A stretch of DNA of 64,000 bases, from contig CP114486.1 of assembly GCA_027186245.1 (NCBI GenBank), positions 7,206,501 to 7,270,500 on the forward strand, given 5' to 3'. Every line of letters begins with the position of its first letter. Within the stretch, counting starts at the first letter, position 1. Shown piece by piece: positions 1 through 10,408 of the stretch. This DNA comes from Coriaria nepalensis (lineage: Eukaryota; Streptophyta; Magnoliopsida; Cucurbitales; Coriariaceae). The position numbers were made by a program, and so were the translations under genes. The notes beneath the pieces were generated by a model. It saw nothing but the letters and a program-made list of their open reading frames with translations, was not told the origin of the DNA and did no database searches.

Positions 1-618
1 ATATCACAAAGGACCCCTTTTAGACCACTATAGTTAAATGGCATGTCTGAGAGGCGAAATCAGACTCTCATGGAGATGGTTCAATCTATGATGAGCTTTA
101 CCGATCTGCCTTTATCGTTCGGGGGATATGCTTTAGAAACCTTTTGCTTACATAATTAACAAGAAATCTTCGAAATTTGTTTCTTTGACATCATATAAGA
201 TATGGAAAAGCAGAAAGGTGAGCTTTAAACATATTCACATCTGGGGTTACCTACTTATGTCAAAAAGCAAGAAGCAAAAAAGTTAGAGGCGAGATCTGAA
301 TAATGTTATTTTATGGGGTATCCAAAGAAAACTTTGGGATACTACTTTAATTATCCCACTGAGCAGAAAGTGATTGTTGCCAAACACACTATCTTCTTAT
401 AGAATGAATTCATTTTTAAAAGAAATATTGGGAGCAAGATTGAACTTGATAAAGTTCAGGACATACAAAATGACGTTCATATTAATGATCCTACTACCCC
501 ATACCTTTTAGCTGAGATACCTCTAAAAGAGGATATTGTGACACCTGAGAGTACACAAAAGGTTCGTAAATATAGTAGAGTACCTAGTAGGCCAGAGGGT
601 TATAGATTATCCTAGTAA
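1..618 (+). pseudogene. Integrase core and C-terminal region remnant (copia pol)
   Basis: Frame 1 from the window edge reads ISQRTPFRPL, a stop at 31-33, then LNGMSERRNQTL. The NG.SERRN motif is the copia integrase signature; its glutamate (codon 49-51) corresponds to the third acidic residue of the DDE catalytic triad and is retained. The frame breaks near 139-146: the homologous text AYIINKKSSKF continues in frame 2 from 146, through SYKIWKSRKVSFKHIHIWGY. A second shift near 250 returns to frame 1 for TYVKKQEAKKLEARSE. Stops follow at 301-303 and 400-402. The integrase C-terminal and linker text (CYFMGYPKKTLGYYF, EQKVIVAKHTIFL, then [14 protein letters not shown]) runs to a double stop at 613-618. 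The N-terminal zinc-binding part and the first two acidic residues are outside the window. Confidence 0.88.
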
Positions 619-634
619 TGGTTCAATCATAAAA

Positions 635-1400
635 GATGATCCTACGACTTATTCCAATGTTATTAGTAGCTCAGATTCTGAGAGATGGCTAGAATTCTTG
701 AGATCCGAGATGGATTCCATGTATGCCAACCAAGTATGGGACTTGGTGAAGGCACTTGAAGAAATAGTTCCTATAAGATGTAAATGGGTTTTCAAGAAGA
801 AAACTATGGCAGATAGAAAGGTCAAAACCTATAAGGCTAGACTAGTTGCAAAAGGTTATAGACAAAAAGAAGGAATCGATTATAAGGAAACCTTCTCACC
901 CATTGCACTAACTAAATCCATTCGGATATTTCTTGTCATTGTAGTATACCACGATTATTAGATCTAGCAAATGGACGTGAAAATAGCCTTCTTAAATGGC
1001 TACCTCGAGAATGATGTGTATATGATTCAACCTAAGGCGTTCATAGATTAGAAAAACACAAAGAAGTTGCGTAAGCTGCAAAGGTCTATATATGGCCTTA
1101 AACCAGCATCTTGCAGCTAGAACATTCGTTTCAATAAAATGATCAAATCGTTTGACTTCATTAAGAATGAAGATGGTTCATGTGTGTATAAGAAAGTTAG
1201 TGGGAGCTCTGTTGCTTTCATAATTCTATATATGGATAACATACTACTCATTAGGAACGATATAGGTATGTTATAGTCTATCAAGTTATGACTATTAAAG
1301 AACTTCTCCATAAAAGATTTGGGTGAAGCAGCCTATATTCTAGGAATGGAGATCTATAAAGATAGATCGAAAAAGCTACTAAGCTTGAATCCAGTCAGCA
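635..1400 (+). pseudogene. Reverse transcriptase remnant (copia pol)
   Basis: Frame 2 resumes at 635 and stays recognisable to about 1400. The longest open piece is 698-961, including [14 protein letters not shown], the CKWVFKKK motif, [18 protein letters not shown] and ETFSPIA, all typical of copia reverse transcriptase. The first catalytic aspartate lies in QMDVKIAFLNGYLE (Asp codon 974-976). It is followed by RSIYGLKPAS and, after several stops, by the active-site box at 1229-1240, which reads YMDN instead of the usual YVDD, so the second catalytic aspartate is lost. Further stops occur at 959-961 and 965-967, and in the region 1050-1300. The text then matches the connection region (IKDLGEAAYILGMEIY). 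The enzyme cannot be functional. Identification as copia RT is secure from motif order. Confidence 0.93.
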
Positions 1401-2215
1401 TAAATAGATAAAGTGCTAAAGAGATTTAGCATGGAAGATTCAAAGAGAGAACTCCTGCTAATGAGTCATAGAATCTCCCTTTCCATGAATATGTCTTCCA
1501 AGACATAATTAGAGAGGGATGAGATGAGTGGAATCCTTTATTCTTCAATAATAGGATCCATCACGTATGCTATGTTATGTATGTACGAGACCAGACGTTA
1601 TCTATGCTCTAAGTGTTTTGAGACAGTTTCAAGGTAATCCGAATAAGAAGCATTAGATTATTGTCAAGAACATTCTTAAGTACATGAGAAGGATTGAAGA
1701 CATGTTCTTGGTTTATGGAAGATTTGACTTGAAAATTGAGGGTTTCCTATATTAGTTTTAGTCAGATGTTAATGATAGTAAATCAATTTCAAAATTCTTA
1801 TTCACACTAAATGGTGGAGCAGTCAGTTAGAAGAGTTCCAAATAGGAAACGATCATGGATTCTACCACTGAAGCCAAGTACGTTGTAGCTTCAGAAGCAG
1901 CAAAGAAAACAATTTGGATGAAAAAGTTCATGGCTGAACTTGGTGTGGTTTTGAGAATCGTTGATAGTATAGTAGCTACTGCAATAACAATTATGTGATA
2001 GCACAAGCATAGTAACCTAGGTCTCATTAGAAATCCAAACAAGCATAGTAACATGTTATCACATCATCCGAGAAATAATTTGAAGAGGAGACGTCAATAT
2101 AGAAAGAGTCGACATGTATGACAACATAGCAAATCCATTCCCTATGGCGCTTTCCCATTAGTAGTTTGATCACCATCTTGACAAGATGAGAATTAGATAG
2201 AAAATATATACCCGT
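1400..2215 (+). pseudogene. RNase H and pol C-terminus remnant (copia pol)
   Basis: After a frame change near 1400-1405, the text reads IDKVLKRFSMEDSKRELL, then GSITYAMLC. From 1585 frame 1 gives TRPDVIYALSV, NILKYMRRIEDMFLVYG, SDVNDSKSISKFLFTLNGGAVS and STTEAKYVVASEAAKKTIWM. These match the copia RNase H consensus, except that the normal acidic residue in STTEAEY is lysine here (codon 1876-1878). Stop codons interrupt it at several sites around 1650-1850. From 2057 frame 2 gives YHIIREII, then GDVNIERVDMYDNIANPF and FDHHLDKMRIR, the usual pol C-terminus. Homology fades after about 2205. It is a broken domain with no intact frame. Confidence 0.88.
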
Positions 2216-2240
2216 CATGCCAATTAGATTTTGACTCAAT

Positions 2241-2384
2241 AGGGAAAATACTTTTTTTGATGATATCTGTGTGCATATATTAGCAAGACATTATTTATTA
2301 CTATTAATAAAGGTCAGTTATTATTTATCACGTTTATTAATTTTGTTGAAATTAACATTATATGTTCTATAAATGCATATCATG
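2241..2384. other. AT-rich linker between copia remnant and satellite
   Basis: No gene and no satellite monomer is recognisable here. The stretch is strongly AT-rich and holds two similar pieces, about 2286-2310 and 2313-2342, both built on TTATTTAT...TTATTAAT and probably an imperfect direct duplication. A copia 3' LTR would be expected at this position, so this could be a decayed LTR piece, but no TG...CA ends, polypurine tract or second LTR copy is available to confirm that. Confidence 0.45.
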
Positions 2385-3790
2385 ATTCAAACACGTGTTT
2401 CGTGCAAAATATACTAATGACCTTTGAAGGACATGTGTGCATTTGTTTCACCAAAAACTCATTTCGATGAGGGTCCTCAAGCCATTAAATATTATAAATG
2501 AGGGTTCAACGAATTATATTTTCAGACATCAAATATGAGTTTCCTGCATAACAAGATAATGATCTTTAGAATATATGTGTGCATTTGTTTCCCTTAAAAA
2601 GCATTTTAATGAGTCTCCTTAAACCACTAAATCAATTGAATGAGGTTCGAACCAATTCTATTTTCCCACTTCCAACACAAGTTTCGTACATAACATGTTA
2701 ATGATCTTTGAAGGACACGTGTGCATTTGTTTCACCTAGAAATCATTTAATTGAGTCTACTCAACCAACCCAATCTTATTAAATCAATTCAAACAAATTC
2801 TAATTTTGCACTTCAAACACGGGTTTTGTGCATGTTACACTAATGATATTTAAATGACACGTGTGCATTTTATTTTACCTAAAAATTCATTTCAATTCAA
2901 GCCACTAAAATCTTATGAATGAGGTTCGAACAAATTATATTTTCGCACTTCGAATACAATATTCGTGCATAACATCGTAATGATTTTTAAAGGACATGAG
3001 TGCATTTATTTCGCCTAAAACTTATTTCAATGAGTCTCCTCAAGTCATTAAATAATATAAAAGCAATTCAAACCAATTTTATTTTCGCACTTCAAATACA
3101 AGTTTCATGCATAACATCCTAATGATCTTTGAAAGACACGTGTGCATTTGTTTCACCTAATATTCATTTCAATGAGTCTCCTTAAGTCTCTAAATGATAT
3201 AAAAGCAATCCAAACAACTTCAATTTTTGCACTTCAAACACAAGTTTCGTCCATAACATACTACTGATTTTTGAAGGACACGTGTGTATTTGTTTCGCCT
3301 AAAAATCTTTTCAATGACTCTCCTCAAACCACTAAATCGCATGAAAACATTCAAACGAATTCTATTTTCACACTTCAAACACAAGTTTCGTGCATAACAT
3401 CGAAATGATCTTTGAAGGACATTTGTGCATTTGTTTCACCAAAATATCATTTTAATGAGTCTTCTCAAGCCATTAAATCATATAAAATTGATTTAAACAA
3501 ATTCTATTTTCACACTTCAAACATATATTTTGTGCATAACTTGCTAATGATCATTGAAGGACACGTGTGCATTTGTTTCACCTAAAACTCATTTCAATGA
3601 GTCTACTCAAGCCACTAAATCATGTGAAAACAATTCGAATGAAATATATTTTTGTACTTCAAATACCTGTTTCATGCATAAAAACGATCTTTAAAGGACA
3701 AGTGTGCATTTGTTTCGCCTAAAAATTATTTTAATGAGTCTCCTCAAGTCACTAAATCTTATGAATCAGGTTTAAACGAATTCTTTGGAT
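2385..3790 (+). repeat. Divergent edge of the 142-bp satellite array (forward)
   Basis: Satellite begins at about 2385 with a recognisable but diverged unit (TTCAAACACGTGTTTCGTG, then CTTTGAAGGACATGTGTGCA). Roughly ten monomers follow. They share the landmarks of the main array but carry many private changes: CAAGCCACTAAATC instead of CAAGCAACTAAATC, CACGTG in place of CACATG in several units, and frequent small indels. Nearly all belong to the CACC(T)AAA subtype; the GATCAGAA and GATTAGAA subtypes of the interior are absent. Reduced homogeneity at an array edge is the expected result of less frequent unequal exchange there. The region ends in a rearranged monomer near 3780-3830. Confidence 0.85.
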
Positions 3791-3830
3791 GAATTCTCCC
3801 AAGCAACTAAATCTTTTGACCAGAAATCAT
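3781..3830 (+). repeat. Scrambled monomer at edge/interior boundary
   Basis: Within about 50 bp, fragments from several monomer positions are fused: a GAATTC segment is followed by a second one (TTGGATGAATTCT), then CCAAGCAACTAAATC, then directly TTTTGACCAGAAATC. The HindIII-free stretch that normally carries CTTCAAACACAAGTTTC through CACATGTG is missing. It marks the point where divergent edge monomers give way to the more homogeneous array with several subtypes. Confidence 0.7.
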
Positions 3831-3954
3831 TTCAATTAGTCTCTTCAACCAAATAAATCTTACTAATGCAATTTGGACGAATTCGGTTTTTGCACCTCAA
3901 ACACTAGTTTCATGCATAACATGCTAATGACCTTTGAAGGACACATGTGCATTT

Positions 3955-6870
3955 GTTTCACCTAAAAAACATTTCAATGAGTCTCCTTAAGCAACTAAAT
4001 CATGTTAATGCAATTCAAATAATTCTATTTTTGCACTTCCAACACTAGTTTCGTGCATAACATGCTAATGATCTTTGAAGGACACATGTGCATTTGTTTC
4101 ACCTAAAATTCATTTCAATGAGTCTCCTCAAGAACCTAATCGTATGAATGCAATTCGAATGAATTCTACTTTTGGACTTCAAACACAAGGTTCATGCACA
4201 ACATGCTAATGATCTTTGTAGAACACATGTGCATTTGTTTCACCTAAAAATCATTTCAATGAGTCTCCTCAAACAACTAAATCTTATTAATGCAATTCGA
4301 ATGAATTCTATTTTTGCCCTTCAAACACAAGTTTAATGCATAACATGCTAATGATCATTGAAGGACACATGTGTATTTGTTTGATCAGAAAATCATTTCA
4401 ATTAGTCTTCTCAAGCAACTAAATCTTTTTAATGCAATTTGGACGAATTTTGTTTTTGCACTTCAAACACTAGTTTCATGCATAATATGCTAATGGTCTT
4501 TAAAGGACACATGTGTATTTTTTTGATCAGAAAATCATTTCAATGAGTCTCCTCAAGAAACTAAATCTTATTAATGCAATTTGCACGAATTCTATTTATG
4601 CACTTAAAACACTAGTTTCATGCATAACATGCTAATGATCTTTTAAGGACACATGTGCATTTGTTTCACCTAAAAATTATTTCAATGAGTCTCCTCAAGC
4701 AACTAAATCTTATTAATGCAATATGGATGAATTCTATTTTCGCACTTCAAACACAAGTTTAATGCATAACATGCTAATGATCTTTGAAGGACACATGTGC
4801 ATTTGTTTGATCAGAAAATCATTTCAATTAGTCTTCTCAAGCAACTAAATCTTACTAATGCAATTTGGAAGAATTATATTTTTGCACTTCAAACATAAGT
4901 TTAATGCATAACATGCTAATGATTTTTGGAGGACACATGTGCATTTATTCCACCTAAAATTTATTTCAATGAGTCTCCTTAAGCAACTAAATCACATGAA
5001 TGCGATTTGAACGAATTCTATTTTTGCAGTTCAAACACATGGCTTCATGCATAATATGCTAATGACTTTGAAGGACACATGTGTATTTGTTTCACCTAAA
5101 ATTCATTTCAATGAGTTTCCTCAAGCAATTAAATCTTCTTAATGCAATTCGAATTAATTCTATTTTTGCACTTCAAACACAAGCTTCATGCATAAAATGC
5201 TAATGATCTTTGAATGACACATGTGCATTTTTTTCACCTAAAATTCATTTCAATAATTCTTCTCAAGCAACTAATCATATGAATGATATTCGAATGTATT
5301 ATATTTTTGCAGTTCAAACACATGTTTCATGCATAATATGCTAATGATATTTGAAGAACTCATGTACATTTGTTTGACCGGAAAATCATTTGAATTAGTC
5401 TCCTCAAGAAACTAAATCTTATTAATGCAAATTGGACGAATTCCATTTTTGCACTTCAAACACAAGTTTCATGCACAACAAGCTAATGATCTTTGCAGAA
5501 TAGATGTGCATTTGTTTCACCTAAAATTCATTTCAATGAGTCTTCTCAAGCAACTAAATCATATGAATGCTATTCGAATGAATTCTATTTTTGCAGTTCA
5601 AACACATGTTTCATGCATAATATGCTAATGATCTTTGAAGAGCACATGTGAATTTGTTTGACCAGAAAATCATTTCAATTAGCCTCCTTAAGCAACAAAA
5701 TCTTATTAATTCAATTTGGACGAATGCTATTTTTGCACTTCAAACACTAGTTTCATGCATAATATGCTAACGATCTTTGAAGGACACATGTGAATTTGTT
5801 TCACCTAAAATTCATTTCAATGAGTCTCCTCAAGCAACTAAATCATATTAATGCAATTCGAATGAATTCTATTATTGCACTTCATACACAAGTTTCATGT
5901 ATAACATGCTAATGATCTTCGAATGACACATGTGTATTTGTTTGATCATAAAATCATTTTAATGTGTCACCTCAAGCAACTAAATCACATGAATGCAATT
6001 CGAATGAATTCTATTTTTGCACTTCAAACACAAATTTCATGCATAAAATGCTAATGACCTCTGAAGAAAACATATGTATTTGTTTCACCTAAAAATCAAT
6101 TCATTGAGTCTCCTTAAGCAATTAAATCTTCTTAATGCAATTAGAATGAATTTTATTGTTGCACTTTGAACACAAGTTTAATGCATAACATGCTAGATCT
6201 TTCAAGGACACATGTGCATTTGTTCCAACTAAAATTCATTTCAATGAGTCTCCTTAAGCAACTAAATCACATCAATACATTTCGAACGAATTCTATTTTT
6301 GCAGTTCAAACACATGTTTCATGCATAATATGCTAATGACTTTGAAGGACACATGTGTATTTGTTTCACCTAAAAATCATTTCAATGAGTTTCCTCAAGC
6401 AATTAAATCTTCTTAATGCAATACGAATGAATTCTATTTTTGCACTTCAAACACAAGCTTCATACAGAACATGCTAATGATCTTTGAAGGACACATAAGC
6501 CATTTTTTCACCTAAAATTCATTTCAATGAATCTTCTCAAGCAACTAAATCATATGAATGCTATTCAAATGTATTATATTTTTGCAGTTCAAACACATGT
6601 TTCATGCATAATATGCTAATGATATTGGAAGAACACATGTGCATTTGTTTGACTAGAAAATCATTTCAATTAGTCTCTTCAAAAAACTAAATCTTATTGA
6701 TGCAATTTGGACGAATTCTATTTTTGCACTTCAAATACTAGTTTCATGCATAATATGCTAATGACATTTGAAGGACACATGTGCATTTGTTTCACCTAAA
6801 AAACATTTCAATGAGTCTCCTCAAGCAACTAAATCATGTTAATGCAATTCAAATAATTCTATTTTTGCAC
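3955..6870 (+). repeat. Marker pair spaced 20 monomers apart
   Basis: A rare monomer with AAATCATGTTAATGC followed by CAATTCAAATAATTC (one GAATTC lost through a small deletion) occurs at 4001 and 6835. The separation of 2834 bp is twenty monomers minus 6 bp. The following monomers also agree in type (CAAGAACCTAA, then the GGACTTCAAACACAAGG unit). This suggests a large block duplication that has since diverged. Confidence 0.6.
5041..6440 (+). repeat. Local 9-monomer repetition in forward arm
   Basis: A distinctive monomer pair with the shortened AATGACTTTGAAGG box, followed by GAGTTTCCTCAAGCAATTAA and CTTCTTAATGC, occurs with the AATGACTTTG text at 5061 and again at 6335. The 1274-bp offset is nine monomers minus 4 bp. 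Neighbouring units (GCAGTTCAAACACATG, the diverged TGTATTATATTTTTGC unit) recur in the same order, so this is a block duplication rather than a single recurring monomer. Confidence 0.7.
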
Positions 6871-9840
6871 TTCAAACAGTAGTTTCGTGCATAACATGGT
6901 AATGATCTTTGAAGGACACATGTGCATTTGTTTCACCTAAAATTCCTTTCAATGAGTCTCCTCAAGAACCTAAATCGTATGAATACAATTCGACCGAATT
7001 CCATTTTTGGACTTCAAACACAAGGTTCATGCACAACAACATGCTAATGATCTTTGCAGAACACATGTGCATTTGTTTCACCTACAAATCATTTCAATGA
7101 GTCTCCTCAAGCAACTAAATCTTATTCATGCAATTCGAATGAATTTTATTTTTGCCCTTCAAACACAAGTTTAATGCATAACATGCTAATGATCATTGAA
7201 GGACACATGTGTATTTGTTTGATAAGAAAATCATTTCAATTAGTCTTCTTAAGCAACTAAACTTATTAACGCAATTCTGACATATTCTGTTTTTGCACTT
7301 CAAACACTAGTTTCATGCATAATATGCTAAGGACATTTGAAGGACACATGTGCATTTGTTTCACCTAAAAATTATTTCAATGAGTCTCCTCAAGCAACTA
7401 AATCTTATTAATGCAATTTGCACGAAGTCTATTTGTGCACTTACAACACTAGTTTCATGCACAACATGCTAATGATCTTTGAGGGACACATGTGCATTTG
7501 TTTCACCTAAAATTCATTTCAATTCGTCTCCTCAAGCAACTAAATCTTATGAATGATATTTGAACGAATTCAATTATTGCACTTCATACTCAAGTTTCAT
7601 GCATAACATACTAATGATCTTCGAATGAAACATGTGTATTTGTTTGATTAGAAAATCATTTCAATGTGTCACCTCAAGCAACTAAATTATATGAATGCAA
7701 TTCGAATGAATTCTTTTTTTGCACTTTAAACACAAGTTTCATGCATAACATGCTAATGATCTTTAAAGGACACAAGTGCATTTGTTTCACCTAAAATTTA
7801 TTTCAATGAGTCTCCTCAAGCAACTAAATCTTATTAATGCAATTTAGACGAATTCTGTTTTTGCACTCCAAACATTAGTTTCATGCATAATATGCTAATG
7901 ACTTTTGAGTGACACATGTGCATTTGTTTCACCTAAAAATTATTTCAATGAGTCTCCTCAAGCAACTAAATCTTATTAATGCAATTTGGACGAATTCTAT
8001 TTATGCACTTAAAACACTAGTTTCATGCATAACATACTAATGATCTTTGAAGGACACATGTGCATTTGTTTCACCTAAAATTCATTTCAATGACTCTCCT
8101 CAAGCAACTAAATCATATGAATGATATTTGAACGAATTCAAAGGACACAAGTTTGATGCATAACATGCTAATGATCTTTGAATGACACATGTGTATTTGT
8201 TTGGTTAGAAAATCATTTCAATGTGTCACCTTAAGCAACTCAATCATATGAATGCAATTCAAATGAATTCTATTTTTGCACTTCAAACACAAGTTTCCTG
8301 CATAACACGCTAATGACCTTTGAAGGACGCATGTGTATTTGTTTCACCTAAAAATCATTTCAATGAGTCTCCTCGAGCAATTAAATCTTCTTAATGCAAT
8401 TAGAATGAATTCTATTTTTTCACTCCAAACACATGTTTAATGCATAACATGTTAATGATTTTTGACGGATACATGTGCATTTGTTCCACCTAAAATTCAT
8501 TTCAATGAGTCTCCTTAAGCAACTAAATCACATGAATGCAATTCGAACGAAATCTATTTTTGTAGTTCAAACACATGTTTCATGCATAATATGTTAATGA
8601 TCTTTGAAGGACACGTGCATTTTTTTCACCTAAAATTCATTTCAATGAATCTTCTCACGCAACGAAATCATATGAATGCTATTCAAATGTATTATATTTT
8701 TGCAGTTCAAACACATGTTTCATGCATAATATGCTAATGATATTTGAAGAACACATGTGCATTTGTTTAAACATAAAATTATTTCAATTAGTCTCTTTAA
8801 GCAACTAAATCTTATTAATGCAATTTGGACGAATTCTGCTTTTGCACTTCAAACACTAGTTTCATGCATAATATGCTAATGATTTTTGAAGGACACATGG
8901 GCATTTGTTTCACCTAAAAATCATTTCAATGAGTCTCCTCAAGCAACTAATTCATGATAATGCAATTCAAATGAATTCAATTTTTGCACTTCAAACACTA
9001 GTTTCGTGCATAACACGCTAATGATCTTTGAAGGACACATGTGTATTTGTTTCACCTAAAATTCATTTCAATGAGTCTCCTCAAGCAACTAAATCGTATG
9101 AATGCAATTCGAACGAATTCCATTTTTGGACTTCAAACACAAGGTTCAAGCACAACATGCTAACGTACTTTGCAGAACACATGTGCATTTGTTTCACCTA
9201 AAAATCATTTCAATGAGAGGAGTCAAGCAACTAAATCTTATTAATGCAATTCGAATGAATTCTATTTTTTCCTTTCAAACACAAGTTTAATGCATAACAT
9301 GCTAATGATCTTTGAAGGACACATGTGTATTTGTTTGATTAGAAAATAATTTCAATTAGTTTTCTCAAGCAACTAAATCTTATTATTGCGATTTGGACGA
9401 ATTCCGTTTTTGCACTTCAAACACTAGTTTCATGCATAATATGCTAATGACCTTTGAAGGACACATGTGCATTTGCTTCACCTAAAAATTATTTCAATGA
9501 ATCTCCTCAAGCAACTAAATCATATGAATGATGTTTGAACGAATTCAATTATTGCAGTTCATACACAAGTTTCATGCATTGTTTACTAATGATCTTTGAA
9601 TAACACATGTGTATTTATTTGATTAGAAAATCATTTCAATGTGTCACATCAAGCAACTAAATCTTATGAATGCAATTCGAATGAATTCTATTTTTGTACG
9701 TCAAACACAAGTTTCATGCATAACATGCTAATGATCTTTAAAAGACACATGAGCATTTGTTTGACCAGATAACCATTTCAATTAGTCTCCTTAAGCAACT
9801 AAATCATATGAATGCAATTCGAATAAATTCTGTTTTTGCA

Positions 9841-10408
9841 CTTCAAACACTAGTTTCATGCATAATATGCTAATGACCTTTGAAGGACACATGTACATTT
9901 GTTTCACCTAAAAATTATTTCAATGAGTCTCCTCAAGCAACTAAACCTTATTAATGCAATTTGGACAAATTATATTTATGCACTTCCAACACTAGTTTCG
10001 TGCATAACATGCTATTGATCTTTGAAGGACACATGTGCATTTGTTTCACCTATAATTCATTTCTATGAGTCTCCTCATGCAACTAAATCGTATGAATGCA
10101 ATTCGTATGAATTTTATTTTTGGACTTCAAACACTAGTTTCATGCATAATATGCTAATGACCTTTGAAGGACACATGTACATTTGTTTCACCTAAAAATT
10201 ATTTCAATGAGTCTCCTCAAGCAACTTTACCTTATTAATGCAATTTGGACGAATTATATTTATGCACTTCAAACACTAATTTCGTGCATAACATGCTATT
10301 GATCTTTGAAGGACACATGTGCATTTGTTTCACCTATAATTCATTTCTATGAGTCTCCTCATGCAACTAAATCGTATGAATGCAATTCGAACGAATTCTA
10401 TTTTTGGA
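9841..10408 (+). repeat. Tandem duplication of a 284-bp monomer pair
   Basis: The two-monomer unit beginning CTTCAAACACTAG at 9841 is repeated from 10,125, an offset of exactly 284 bp. Both copies share private variants: CATGTACATTTG, ACCTTATTAATGC, TATTTATGCACTTC, ATGCTATTGATC, CACCTATAATTC, TTTCTATGAG and CTCATGCAACTAAATC. Only a few differences separate the copies. It is a recent local dimer duplication. Confidence 0.88.

Larger units (their letters stand above)
1..2240 (+). mobile_element. Decayed Ty1/copia retrotransposon, 3' part of pol
   Basis: This is a degenerate fragment of a Ty1/copia LTR retrotransposon. Conceptual translation in shifting forward frames gives integrase, then reverse transcriptase, then RNase H. 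That domain order is diagnostic of Ty1/copia rather than Ty3/gypsy, where integrase comes last. The gag, protease, N-terminal integrase and 5' LTR would lie left of the window. More than a dozen in-frame stops and at least four frame changes show it is long dead and cannot make any of its enzymes. No convincing 3' LTR or polypurine tract is visible: where one would be expected, near 2240, the sequence grades into AT-rich DNA and then satellite. The precise copia lineage was not determined. Confidence 0.93.

Noticed and set aside
698..961. An 87-codon open frame starting at an internal methionine in the copia region.
   Set aside because: It is only the longest uninterrupted piece of the decayed reverse transcriptase; the homologous text starts upstream of the ATG and continues past the stop.
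1117..2239. Open frames on the minus strand within the copia remnant.
   Set aside because: They are antisense shadows of the RT and RNase H remnants, with no recognisable motif of their own.
2241..2384. A telomere-like or microsatellite tract, because of strong AT richness.
   Set aside because: No telomere repeat such as TTTAGGG is seen, and the short duplicated pieces are imperfect and present only twice.
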